A DNA stretch of 43,747 bases from Rubripirellula sp. (GTDB lineage: Bacteria; Planctomycetota; Planctomycetia; Pirellulales; Pirellulaceae): positions 1 to 43,747 of the forward strand of contig JADHOA010000004.1 of NCBI GenBank assembly GCA_016779185.1, given 5' to 3'. How positions within the stretch are numbered: position 1 is the stretch's first letter; each line of letters opens with the position of its first letter. Below, in pieces: positions 25,801-34,795 of the stretch. The notes under the pieces were generated by a model. That model was not told where the DNA came from. It saw only the letters and a list, made by a program, of their open reading frames with translations, and did not search any database. The translations under genes were made by a program, and so were the position numbers.

Positions 25801-26966
25801 GTCCATCCCGATTTTGGTTGGCTGTGAATGATTGGAGTGTTTTCTCCCATCAATAGGGCGACACGCTCGCTAACACTCGAGACTTCTTCTCGATTCGTGA
25901 GTGGCTCGATTGTCACTCGAAATGAGACCGTCTCTTCCGGTTGCAGGATGATCACACGGCCTTGGCTTTCCTCGTATGATCGGGCATTCGGAAAGTTTGT
26001 TGCCGGTTCAAGTCCTGCGACATAACCATCAGCAGTTGCGGCTGTGTTCTTCCATAAGATGAACTTTGGTAAGCCTTGGGTGTTGAAGGAAACGGCTAAT
26101 CCACGGTCTTGGTTGGGCGAACGCAATAAAGCGGTGGTGGCGGAAGATGCGTCCGCCCTTAGTTCTGCAAAGTAAACGCGTTCAGAATATTTTTCTTGCG
26201 GCCCATCGAATTCATTCCAGCGATCAATCTCGGAGGCGGATAATGCATCTTTTGGTGCAAGCTCAGAGACCGGCGCTTCAAGAACGGATCCTGACTCTAG
26301 TACAGGATTGCCGATATTAATGTGGTAGAGCAGTTGCATTCCTGTTGGTTTTGCCAGCTCATTGGTCACGTCATCTAAAAGTGAGATTGCAGATCCACCT
26401 GCTTGAAATCGAATTCGGCTGCGAAGTCGTAATCGCTTGATGAACAGACGCGATTCAACAACTTCACCGATGACGTCCAGACGTCCAGATGCTTCGTCAT
26501 ATTCAATTGATAATGATTGAGCCGGCAAGTTTCCGATTCTTCCATGAAGAGGGTACAGCAGGCGACCGTTTTCATCATGCTCCGGTGCTCCATTGCTTTC
26601 CAAGCCACATCTCACCACGAGTTCGTCGAAACCTTCTAACCATCCGATGCCACTTGGATCAAAGATTGGCACTTGGTTGGGATGAACTGGGCCACAGATC
26701 GGTGATTTCCAACAGAAGTCGACACCATCTTTCTCGATTTTCCAGAGTCCCATTCCACGAGTCGGCAAAATCATTGCTCTGACTGACCCCGTATCGACTT
26801 CAATCACCTCAACACGATCCGAAACGCCACCAGAAAATATCCCGTAGCGGGTCCTAATTTTCCCTGTTCTTGTCTCGATTTCCATGCAGAGAGGGGAATT
26901 GTCGTCCCAAAGAATCTGCTCTTCAGGTGCATGGATTGAACGCAAGTTTGCGGTTTTTGTGGTCAT
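25794..26966 (-). CDS. DUF4432 family aldose-1-epimerase-like protein
   Basis: 390 residues matching the DUF4432 branch of the galactose mutarotase superfamily. Visible landmarks are VRAMILPTRGMGLWKI near 65, GIGWLEGFDELVVRCGLESNGAP, YPLHGRIGN (His of the active-site groove), MQLLYHINIGNPVLE and GLEPATNFPN near the end. No signal peptide is present, so it is cytoplasmic. It is divergent from the TIM-barrel isomerase and Gfo/Idh genes, and all three are typical carbohydrate-catabolism families, which suggests anomer or epimer interconversion of an imported sugar. The sugar is unknown. The ATG at 26966 is clear. Confidence 0.9.
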   Translation of the reverse strand: MTTKTANLRSIHAPEEQILWDDNSPLCMEIETRTGKIRTRYGIFSGGVSDRVEVIEVDTGSVRAMILPTRGMGLWKIEKDGVDFCWKSPICGPVHPNQVPIFDPSGIGWLEGFDELVVRCGLESNGAPEHDENGRLLYPLHGRIGNLPAQSLSIEYDEASGRLDVIGEVVESRLFIKRLRLRSRIRFQAGGSAISLLDDVTNELAKPTGMQLLYHINIGNPVLESGSVLEAPVSELAPKDALSASEIDRWNEFDGPQEKYSERVYFAELRADASSATTALLRSPNQDRGLAVSFNTQGLPKFILWKNTAATADGYVAGLEPATNFPNARSYEESQGRVIILQPEETVSFRVTIEPLTNREEVSSVSERVALLMGENTPIIHSQPKSGWTQ

Positions 26967-27311
26967 GTCGCTTCGATGTGGATTGGCGGATTTGCTGTTT
27001 CTTGAAGAATGGGTGAAATTGCCATTCTTGTATGCGCTGCAGCCAGCTAATAAAACATTTAACCGCGGTGGTGGCTACCTAGCGGTTGGAAAACCGCCAT
27101 TTTCTCCACCAACAAACATTTTGTCTTTACCGCTAAACTGCATACTTACAAAAGTCTGGCAAGTCATGATGGATGAAGTCCTGCCAGACAGACTACATGA
27201 ACCTTACTAATTACGATTCCCAACGTTCATGGGACTGACGTGCCTTCGTTAAAGGCTGTCTGATGTCTTTGAATCACCGTGTAAAGCTCGAAACGATAGG
27301 AGTGCTGATCT
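26967..27311. promoter_or_regulatory. Divergent promoter region with an inverted repeat
   Basis: 345 bases between the DUF4432 gene and the isomerase gene. A perfect inverted repeat GTCTGGCA (27154-27161) / TGCCAGAC (27182-27189) with a 20-base spacer could be a two-site operator for a sugar-responsive regulator. AGGAG at 27298-27302 is a good ribosome binding site for the ATG at 27312. No regulator gene is adjacent, and promoter hexamers could not be placed. Confidence 0.4.
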
Positions 27312-28346
27312 ATGTCAAATCCTCTACCTAAACTCCACAATGCAATGTGGCCCGGTCTTGTCGGAAAAGGTGACGACGAAGGTCAAGAACCACCCATCAG
27401 CCTTGAAAGAATGCTTCAACTTACAGCTGCTGCTGAGGTCGATGGACAGAAGTTCGAAGGAGTCGACTATTTTCTGTTCCACCCTCACACCGACCCGGAT
27501 GCGTCTGATGAAGAGCTCAAGCGAATAGCTGACCTGATTGGCAGTCATGGATTAAAGGTCGGGTCTCTAGTTGCACCCGTTTGGCCGGGTACGGTTGGTG
27601 ACTCTGCAATGGGAGATGATGCGCAGCAAGGGAAATTCTTAGATGCCATTCGAAAAGCCTGTCGAATTGCCAAGGTCTTTAACGACCATGGAATTCGTGA
27701 GTATGGGGCCATTCGAATCGACTCCGCTGAATTCGGTGTCGAAAAATGGCGAGAAGATCCGTCTTCGGGTACCGCGCGTATCATCGATACATTCCAAAAA
27801 GCAGCGGACATTGCTGAAGAACATGGGGAGCGGCTCGCTTGCGAAGGTGAGATTTGTTGGGCCGGGATGCATAGCTGGAAAGATATGCTCGATGTGCTTG
27901 AGGGTGTCGGCCGTCCACAGTCTTTCGGTTTTCAGGCAGACCAAGCACATACCTATCTTTATCTGATGGGATACAACGCTCCAGAGCATGCCTTGCTTCA
28001 GGAAGGTTATAGCGAAGAAGAGTTTTACGCTGCCTATGAAACGATGACCGATAAGCTTCGTCCCTGGACCATCGATTTTCACGTCGCTCAAAATGATGGA
28101 ACGGTTCATGGAGCTGGATCACATGATAAAACCGGTAAGCACTGTCGAGCAGATGATCCAAATGGAAAACTAGATATTGCTCGAACAGCAAGCTACTGGC
28201 TGAAAGATGCACATAGCAGGGGAATTCAACATATCTGTTGGGATGGTTGTATGTTTCCCAATGAAGTCCTTGAAAATCCAGAGACTTGGAACGTTATTCT
28301 TAAAGCTATGATTGACGTCCGAGATGCAGCTGGTTGGCAATCCTAA
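27312..28346 (+). CDS. Sugar phosphate isomerase/epimerase-like TIM barrel protein
   Basis: 344 residues of the xylose-isomerase-like / AP-endonuclease-2 superfamily. It begins with [11 protein letters not shown], then [12 protein letters not shown]. Likely metal ligands lie in CEGEICWAG (Glu), [12 protein letters not shown] (Asp and His) and [11 protein letters not shown] (Asp, His). The whole length fits one alpha/beta barrel and no signal peptide is seen. It is followed 58 bases later by the Gfo/Idh/MocA gene, so the two likely form an operon converting a polyol or keto-sugar. Substrate unknown. An AGGAG site supports the ATG at 27312. Confidence 0.92.
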   Translation: MSNPLPKLHNAMWPGLVGKGDDEGQEPPISLERMLQLTAAAEVDGQKFEGVDYFLFHPHTDPDASDEELKRIADLIGSHGLKVGSLVAPVWPGTVGDSAMGDDAQQGKFLDAIRKACRIAKVFNDHGIREYGAIRIDSAEFGVEKWREDPSSGTARIIDTFQKAADIAEEHGERLACEGEICWAGMHSWKDMLDVLEGVGRPQSFGFQADQAHTYLYLMGYNAPEHALLQEGYSEEEFYAAYETMTDKLRPWTIDFHVAQNDGTVHGAGSHDKTGKHCRADDPNGKLDIARTASYWLKDAHSRGIQHICWDGCMFPNEVLENPETWNVILKAMIDVRDAAGWQS

Positions 28347-28404
28347 GTGCAACCCGGCGCATCGCTCTTAATTTTTTAAACATCAATACAATTCGAAACC
28401 TATT

Positions 28405-29544
28405 ATGAAAAATTTGAACATTGGACTCATCGGATACGGGTTTATGGGACGAACCCACTCCAACGGATACAAAAGGGTCAACGACTTTTTTCCAGAACTG
28501 CAACATCGACCTGTTCTCAAAGCAGTTTGCGGTCGAAATCAAGAAAAAGTTCAGGCCTTTGCGGATCAATGGCAATACGAGTCGATTGAAACCGATTGGC
28601 GCGACCTCATCAAACGAGATGACATCGACGCAATCGATATTTGCACTCCGAATAATTCACACGCAGAGATCGCAATTGCTGCGGCGGAAGCCGGAAAGAT
28701 GATCCTCTGCGAAAAACCACTTGCGCTGAACACCGAGCAAGGTGAGCAGATGTGTGAGGCTGTAGAAAAAGCAGGAGTCGTGAACACGGTTTGGTACAAC
28801 TACCGCCGGGTACCTGCAGTGACGATGGCAAAGCAGTTGATTGATGAAGGCCGGCTAGGACGTATCTTTCATTATCGCGCTAACTTCTTGCAGGACTGGA
28901 CCATTTCAGAGGATGTTCCTCAAGGTGGTGCTGCATTGTGGCGGCTTGATAAAGACGCTGCGGGTTCGGGTGTAACCGGAGATCTTTTAGCTCATTGTAT
29001 TGATACGGCAATTTGGCTGAATGGGTCGATTGCTGACGTCACAGCAATGACAGAAACATTCGTCAAGGAACGAATGCATACCGAAACCGGAAAAATGGAA
29101 CCGGTTACGATTGATGATGCCTGTGCGTTCCTATGTCATTTCGCGAATGGTTCCTTAGGACTCTTTGAGTCCACAAGATATGCTCGTGGGCATAAAGCAC
29201 TCTACACTCTTGAGATCAACGGCGAGAATGCCTCAATTCGTTGGGATTTACACGATCTGCATCGTCTTGAGTACTTCGAGCATAGTGATGAAGGAAAACT
29301 GCGAGGATGGCGGTCCATTCATGTAACCGACCACGGCGGAGAGCACCCCTATATGGATAAGTGGTGGGTACCCGGTCTTCAGATTGGGTACGAACATACT
29401 TTTGTTCATCAAGTAGCTGATTTCATCAAAGGTGTGGAGTCGGGAGGGCAAGTGCATCCGACTTTCCGCGACGCACAAGAAACTCAGCGAGTCTGTGACG
29501 CGGTTTTGAAAAGCGCTGAAGCGAATAGCTGGGAAAAAGTTTAA
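28405..29544 (+). CDS. Gfo/Idh/MocA family oxidoreductase
   Basis: NAD(P)-dependent sugar or inositol dehydrogenase family. The 379 residues start with the Rossmann motif [16 protein letters not shown], followed by [26 protein letters not shown] (the conserved EKP, with the catalytic-region Lys) and, near residue 190, [19 protein letters not shown], whose D...H pair fits the active-site helix. The C-terminal half is the usual beta-sheet domain ending [21 protein letters not shown]. No Tat signal, so cytoplasmic. Directly after the TIM-barrel isomerase gene; followed by a strong terminator. Confidence 0.95.
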   Translation: MKNLNIGLIGYGFMGRTHSNGYKRVNDFFPELQHRPVLKAVCGRNQEKVQAFADQWQYESIETDWRDLIKRDDIDAIDICTPNNSHAEIAIAAAEAGKMILCEKPLALNTEQGEQMCEAVEKAGVVNTVWYNYRRVPAVTMAKQLIDEGRLGRIFHYRANFLQDWTISEDVPQGGAALWRLDKDAAGSGVTGDLLAHCIDTAIWLNGSIADVTAMTETFVKERMHTETGKMEPVTIDDACAFLCHFANGSLGLFESTRYARGHKALYTLEINGENASIRWDLHDLHRLEYFEHSDEGKLRGWRSIHVTDHGGEHPYMDKWWVPGLQIGYEHTFVHQVADFIKGVESGGQVHPTFRDAQETQRVCDAVLKSAEANSWEKV

Positions 29545-29636
29545 GAAAAACGATTTTGGGTTTGTGCGACTCCTCAACGAACCGAGTGGCTCTGAGCTCA
29601 TACAAATCGCCTCATCTATCGAGTACAGATGTTTTG

Positions 29637-29668
29637 AAACCACACGATGCTTGTCGTGTGGTTTTTTT
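29637..29668 (+). terminator. Intrinsic terminator of the isomerase/dehydrogenase operon
   Basis: AAACCACACGA (29637-29647) pairs perfectly with TCGTGTGGTTT (29654-29664) across a six-base loop, followed by more T to 29668. It lies 92 bases after the stop of the Gfo/Idh gene. Confidence 0.92.
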
Positions 29669-29786
29669 ATGGCAGTTAGCTGTGTGATTTTCGGTAACGA
29701 GGTTTAACGAAATGAAAGAAAATGATTGTGCGTTCACCAAGCAATCAGAAACAACACTTACTGGTTCTTTCCGACGGTTATCGACG

Positions 29787-31052
29787 TTACTTGGGACGTA
29801 ACCAAAATTGTTCTCGCGCTTCGGCGATTTCTTTAACGTTCAGGTAGCGTTCTTCTTTTCGGACGCCCGTCTTACGGTCTGAAACACTCTGAAGTTTCAC
29901 TCGAATCTCGTCATCAAGACCGATGTTTTTTGCGACTTGGTAAGCGATTTCCAGCTGATACCTCGCTTGCGGGTAAACAGGTACACCTCGTTGTCCGAGA
30001 GACCAAACTCCGAGGTTCAATTCCTGCCACTGATCACCGTCAATGTCTGGCTCCAATGATTTTTGCTGTGATTCACTTAGTCGGCTAATAATTGATTGAT
30101 GAAATTCTATTCGAGCTCGGCTGGTGTGCGGTGAATATAGCGACCACGAAGTCCAGTGATCCCAGTAGCCAAATCTCTCAAGACATGGCGAGATTAGGGC
30201 AATCATCCAAAGAGATAAAACGCACCAGTGTTGAGCAGTTTTGGATTCAACTATCTCTGAAGCTGCAAATTCATTTGCGCTGGTAAGTCGTTGAAATCCG
30301 AAGCACTGAATCAAGTAAAAATTCTGAACGACTAGCATCAGATTCCAGATCAGGACACCCAAGCTGTGGTTTTTTGCCCAAGGTCCGAGCATGATGAAGA
30401 GCGTCAGATGCATCACCATCGCCATCAGACACGCTTGAACACGTGTGCGACGAAAGCAGAGACCCAAGGCAACCAATAATTCCGTTGAGGGTAAAAGTGC
30501 GATCAGCAGATTTCGAATCGTCGAATTTGAATCTCCAAGATCAAGGTCGAACGTATTGGCGATGACGGTAACAAAATCATTCCCAACTGTATGAAAAAAC
30601 TGAGAGTCAAACTTTCCAGCGGCGCTGTATGCGTAAATACTCGCAGCAAACGGAAGTATCCAAACGTGCCATTTTCTGGCGGGTAAGACACCGAAAATAA
30701 ACGAATAAAAGAAGGACTGATAAGCCCACGGTTGGATTCGGTGTTGATCACTCACAAAACAAAGAAGAAGACCAATACCAACAAGAATCCACGGAGAATC
30801 ATTTCGTGGAAAAAAAAGAAGGTAGACAGAGCAAGTAACAACGGTGATTGATGAAATGAATCCGAAGGATTGAAGTCCATCAAGGAAAGTTTTCCCCACC
30901 GGTAAAAGCGGTATCGAGGGATAATCAGAACCATCAAGTGAGAACCAGAGTTTCCAAGATGTTGCTACAAGCAAGACCAAACCTGCAGCCCAAAAGCGGC
31001 TGAATGCAACAGCGATCGTGTGGTCAGGGTCAGGATCCAATATTTGATGCAT
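29787..31052 (-). CDS. Polytopic membrane protein, HTTM/DoxX-like
   Basis: 421 residues from the ATG at 31052 (a GTG at 31070 is also possible). About eight to nine membrane segments fill residues 18-290, followed by a soluble C-terminal domain of about 130 residues. Features include an aromatic-rich HRIQPWAYQSFFYSF helix, YAYSAAGKFDSQFF (like the DoxX/MauE 'AGxxK' position) and MHLTLFIMLGPWA. This resembles the HTTM and DoxX groups of membrane oxidoreductase-like proteins but is not a firm match. Monocistronic between a terminator and a long intergenic region. Function unknown. Confidence 0.78.
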   Translation of the reverse strand: MHQILDPDPDHTIAVAFSRFWAAGLVLLVATSWKLWFSLDGSDYPSIPLLPVGKTFLDGLQSFGFISSITVVTCSVYLLFFPRNDSPWILVGIGLLLCFVSDQHRIQPWAYQSFFYSFIFGVLPARKWHVWILPFAASIYAYSAAGKFDSQFFHTVGNDFVTVIANTFDLDLGDSNSTIRNLLIALLPSTELLVALGLCFRRTRVQACLMAMVMHLTLFIMLGPWAKNHSLGVLIWNLMLVVQNFYLIQCFGFQRLTSANEFAASEIVESKTAQHWCVLSLWMIALISPCLERFGYWDHWTSWSLYSPHTSRARIEFHQSIISRLSESQQKSLEPDIDGDQWQELNLGVWSLGQRGVPVYPQARYQLEIAYQVAKNIGLDDEIRVKLQSVSDRKTGVRKEERYLNVKEIAEAREQFWLRPK

Positions 31053-31070
31053 TTTCGAAGGATGGGTCAC

Positions 31071-31469
31071 TTATCGGCTTTCTATCAATCTGAATGATTC
31101 TTGGTATCCTCGATGATCATAGAGTTGCTTTGATTCAGATCGGTATCGCTATGAAATAGAATCGATTTGGCATGCCAAATTTTGTCGCTAAAAACACAAC
31201 TCTGAAATGAACCTGATCATAAATAATGGGAAAGATCAAAAAGCATACTTGCCCGATTCGAGATTTCTCTTTTCTTATTGATTCAGCTATCCAGACCAAT
31301 TGATTTTTCGGAGCAGATTCACCTTAAAAAGGCGTTTTTTCCAGCTCTAAAGCCGATCCATGAATCTTTCGGTGTAGTCTGGTCTTCACAGAATCAGATA
31401 ATGTGTGGTCATTGATTGATAAGGAATACATTAAGATACCTGAGGGGCAGTTCGCCGCGTTTTCCCAAA
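31071..31469. promoter_or_regulatory. Divergent intergenic region with a 16-bp palindrome
   Basis: About 400 bases upstream of the DUF1592 gene. ATTTGGCATGCCAAAT at 31165-31180 is a perfect 16-base palindrome, a shape typical of a dimeric repressor operator, about 115 bases from the start of the membrane protein gene and 305 from the DUF1592 start. No clear -35/-10 or RNA gene was found. Confidence 0.45.
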
Positions 31470-33431
31470 ATGTCAATGCAAGGAATACGCAGTAAAAGTA
31501 TCAAGTCGCTCTGTTGGAGAGAATGTTTGTCAGTTTTGAGAGTGTCGAAAAGCTGTTGGTTGTTGCCGTTAACCATGCTTATTTTAAGCATCAATCAACC
31601 AGCGTTTTCGGAAGAGAATACCCATTTCGCTACGGAACTCCGTCCGTTATTGCAGCAATTCTGCTGGGATTGTCACTCTGCAGGCGATGCAGAAGGTGGA
31701 ATTGCGTTTGATCGTTATGTTGATTCAGCGGAGGTACAGTCGGATTTTGAATTATGGGAAAAGGTAATTCGATTGGTAAAAGAGCGGCAAATGCCGCCAG
31801 CGGATGCGGCAGAGATCGATAACGAATCTCTCCAGCGCATAGTCAATGGAATTGAGTATGAGTTATCACAGTTTGATTGTTCAGTTGAAACACGACCAGG
31901 TCGCGTAACGATACAGCGTCTGAATAAAGCCGAGTACAACAATACGATTCGAGATTTGACGGGACTTGAACTTCAGCTTGCCAATGATTTTCCCTCTGAT
32001 GATGTTGGTAACGGATTTGATAACATTGGCGATGTTTTATCACTGCCACCAATTTTGCTCGAAAAATATCTAGAGGCTGCTGAGACAATTGCAGAGGCAA
32101 TCTGGTCCAATGAGGAGGTGCGTAATCGCGTTTTTTCTATCAAGCCTAAGAGCGAGTCGTTAGAAGATCAGGTTGCTGCAGCGACCGAGAATGTGCGACT
32201 GTTTGCAACGAAAGCCTTTCGAAGACCACTTGCCGAAGAAGAGTTGCAAAAATTGTTTCAATTGATGCGAGCGACTTGGCAACGTGATGGGTCAGATTCA
32301 GAGATTATGCAAACGGTCACCATTGCAATTCTCTCGAGCCCAAATTTTATATTCCGCGTGGAAGATGATTCTAACGACCGTCTTGATCAAGTAAATGAAG
32401 ATCCTATCACTAGGAGACTGAATGATTATGAATTGGCATCGAGGCTATCATATTTCCTATGGAGCAGTATGCCTGACGATCGTCTTTTCGATCTAGCCAG
32501 TCGTGGAGAATTACAGGATCCTGCAACATTGGTGTCAGAAGCAAAGCGGATGCTGCAAGACCCCAAGGCAAACGCGTTAGTGGATAACTTTGCCGGTCAA
32601 TGGTTGCAACTACGAGACGTCGAGCGTTTGACACCTGATCCAGGTCGATTTCCGACCTACACCAAGGATTTGGGAATCGCGATGCGTCAGGAGACAGAAG
32701 AGTTTTTCAGACGCGTCGTACGGCACGACCGAAGTATTCTTGATTTTCTTGACGCTGATTACACCTATATCAACGAGCCGCTTGCGAAGCATTACGGCAT
32801 CGAGGGCGTAAAGGGTGAAGAGTTCCGGGAAGTGTCTTTGCAGGGAGGCCGACGCGGTATTCTTACGCACGCGAGTATTTTGACACTCACATCGAACCCG
32901 ACTCGAACGTCACCCGTCAAACGTGGTAAATGGATACTAGAAAATATCCTAGATGAGCCACCGCCACCGCCACCAAGCGATGTGCCAGAATTAGAAGAGG
33001 GAGCCGAGACTTTGGGTTCGCTTCGTGAGCAAATGGAACAACATCGTGCAAATCCCGCGTGCGCAGTTTGCCATCGAACGATGGATGCAATTGGTTTTGG
33101 CCTAGAAAACTTTGACGCGATCGGTGTGTGGCGAGACCGTGATGGAAAAGAGCAGATTAACGCATCTGGACAGCTGCCAGGTAATAAACAATTCGAAGGC
33201 GCATCCGAGCTGATGGCTATATTAGCACAGGAAAAAAAAGAGGCGTTTGCGAGATGCCTCACCGAAAAAATACTTACCTATGCTCTAGGTCGTGGATTAG
33301 TATCGTTCGATCGATGCGTGGTTAACGATGCAGTATCTGAGCTAGAGCGTAATGATTATCGGTTTAGTGCACTGGTTGCAGCGGTTGTCACCAGTGATGC
33401 ATTTACCAAGCGAGAGGTGATCGCAAGATGA
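31470..33431 (+). CDS. DUF1592-type planctomycete cytochrome c protein
   Basis: Large exported protein of the planctomycete PSD1/DUF1587-DUF1592-DUF1588-DUF1585 family. From the ATG at 31470 it has 653 residues: a hydrophobic export segment ending NQPAFSEE, a heme c motif CWDCH (Cys65-His69), TIQRLNKAEYNNTIRDLTG (DUF1587 start), RPLAEEELQKLF (DUF1595), YELASRLSYFLWSSMPDD (DUF1592), GILTHASILTLTSNPTRTSPVKRG with a Pro-rich EPPPPPPSDVP (DUF1588), a second CAVCH motif near residue 530, and a DUF1585 end. The ORF begins upstream at a TTG, but ATG 31470 or 31476 is preferred. Its stop overlaps the next start (ATGA). A redox role in the periplasm is inferred from the two heme motifs. Confidence 0.94.
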   Translation: MSMQGIRSKSIKSLCWRECLSVLRVSKSCWLLPLTMLILSINQPAFSEENTHFATELRPLLQQFCWDCHSAGDAEGGIAFDRYVDSAEVQSDFELWEKVIRLVKERQMPPADAAEIDNESLQRIVNGIEYELSQFDCSVETRPGRVTIQRLNKAEYNNTIRDLTGLELQLANDFPSDDVGNGFDNIGDVLSLPPILLEKYLEAAETIAEAIWSNEEVRNRVFSIKPKSESLEDQVAAATENVRLFATKAFRRPLAEEELQKLFQLMRATWQRDGSDSEIMQTVTIAILSSPNFIFRVEDDSNDRLDQVNEDPITRRLNDYELASRLSYFLWSSMPDDRLFDLASRGELQDPATLVSEAKRMLQDPKANALVDNFAGQWLQLRDVERLTPDPGRFPTYTKDLGIAMRQETEEFFRRVVRHDRSILDFLDADYTYINEPLAKHYGIEGVKGEEFREVSLQGGRRGILTHASILTLTSNPTRTSPVKRGKWILENILDEPPPPPPSDVPELEEGAETLGSLREQMEQHRANPACAVCHRTMDAIGFGLENFDAIGVWRDRDGKEQINASGQLPGNKQFEGASELMAILAQEKKEAFARCLTEKILTYALGRGLVSFDRCVVNDAVSELERNDYRFSALVAAVVTSDAFTKREVIAR

Positions 33432-34786
33432 GAACACAATTTAGCCCCTTGAATCGGAGGGCTGTTTTGCGTGCTATGGGTCTATCCATTGGCTTGCCGT
33501 GGATGGAATCACTCGCGACAGCTGCTGACTTGTCGGCAAAAGGTCATGAGAATTCGCCCAAGCGTATGGCATTTCTTTTCGTGCCCAATGGTGTTCATCT
33601 TCCCGATTGGACTCCAAAACAAACTGGCTACGGTTATGACTTGCCGCATATCTTGCAACCATTGAAGAGTGTTCAGGATGAGTTAATGGTGATCAGCGGC
33701 TTGACGCATGATAAAGGTCGAGCGAATGGTGATGGCCCTGGAGACCATGCACGCAGCGCTTCCGTGTTCTTGACGGGTTCTCAACCAAGAAAGACCAACG
33801 GTTCCGATATCCGATCCGGTGTTTCTGTTGACCAAGTTGCTGCTCGAATCGGCGGTAAGAAAACACGCTTCTCTTCGTTGGAGCTTGGCTGCGAGCCCGG
33901 ACGTAGTGCAGGAAACTGCGACAGCGGGTATAGCTGTGCTTACTCATCTAATATTTCTTGGTCTTCGGAGTCGACTCCGGTTGGAAAAGAGACGAATCCT
34001 CGCTTTGTGTTCGAACGATTGTTTGGTGCTGGAGAAACGCCAGCGCGCGATGAGCAGGCCGAGAGAAGAAGAGCCCAGAAACAGAGTATTCTCGATTTTG
34101 TTCTCGAAGACGCCAAGTCGCTTCAATCACGACTCGGTAAAACGGACCAACAAAAGTTAGAAGAATACCTGAATGGCGTTCGAGAAATAGAACGGAGGGT
34201 CGAGCTTTCAAGTAATCCCTCTGAAGTCAATTTAGATATTACTTATCCGGTTCCTGAGGGAACGCCAAGTGACTATGGCGAACATATACGATTAATGTGC
34301 GACATGTTGGTTCTTGCGTTTCAAATGGATCGTACGCGTATCGCTACGTTTATGCTGGCCGACGCAGGCAGCAATCGTAGCTACCGACAAATTAACGTTC
34401 CCGATGGTCATCATGATTTATCACACCATCGCGGCGATTCAGCGAAACATTCAAAAATTCGTGAAATCAATCGCTTCCATGTACAACAGTTAGCGTACTT
34501 TTTGGAGCGTTTGAAACGGACGCCAGATGGTCCAGAAGGGAACTTGTTAGATCAATCCATGATCTGTTACGGAAGTGCCATTAGCGATGGTGATCGTCAC
34601 AACAATGAGAATCTTCCCATTCTCTTAGCTGGCAGTGGTGGTGGCACAATCGACACCGGACGCCACCTACGGGTGGAGACAGAAACTCCGATGTGCAACC
34701 TCTTTATGTCAATGTTGCAGAGATTTGGGACGCCAGTGGACTTTATCGGAGATAGCACGGGTTCTTTGAATCAATTGACGATTTAG
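33428..34786 (+). CDS. DUF1552 domain protein
   Basis: 452 residues of the DUF1552 family, which almost always accompanies DUF1592 genes in planctomycetes. It starts with an export signal of twin-arginine type (LNRRAVLRAMGLSIGLPWMESLATAAD), then RMAFLFVPNGVHLPDW, ISGLTHDKGRANGDGPGDHARSASVFLTG and SVDQVAARIG. NVPDGHHDLSHHRGD and the ICYGSAISDGDRHNNENLPILLAG end resemble the alkaline-phosphatase-like fold of the DUF1501/DUF1552 group. The ATG lies inside the DUF1592 stop (ATGA), so translation is coupled. Biochemical role unknown. Confidence 0.94.
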   Translation: MRTQFSPLNRRAVLRAMGLSIGLPWMESLATAADLSAKGHENSPKRMAFLFVPNGVHLPDWTPKQTGYGYDLPHILQPLKSVQDELMVISGLTHDKGRANGDGPGDHARSASVFLTGSQPRKTNGSDIRSGVSVDQVAARIGGKKTRFSSLELGCEPGRSAGNCDSGYSCAYSSNISWSSESTPVGKETNPRFVFERLFGAGETPARDEQAERRRAQKQSILDFVLEDAKSLQSRLGKTDQQKLEEYLNGVREIERRVELSSNPSEVNLDITYPVPEGTPSDYGEHIRLMCDMLVLAFQMDRTRIATFMLADAGSNRSYRQINVPDGHHDLSHHRGDSAKHSKIREINRFHVQQLAYFLERLKRTPDGPEGNLLDQSMICYGSAISDGDRHNNENLPILLAGSGGGTIDTGRHLRVETETPMCNLFMSMLQRFGTPVDFIGDSTGSLNQLTI

Positions 34787-34795
34787 TTGGATGCA

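Noticed and set aside
33693-34211. Minus-strand and shifted frames within the DUF1552 gene
   Set aside because: Shadows of a well-supported gene, with no family features of their own.
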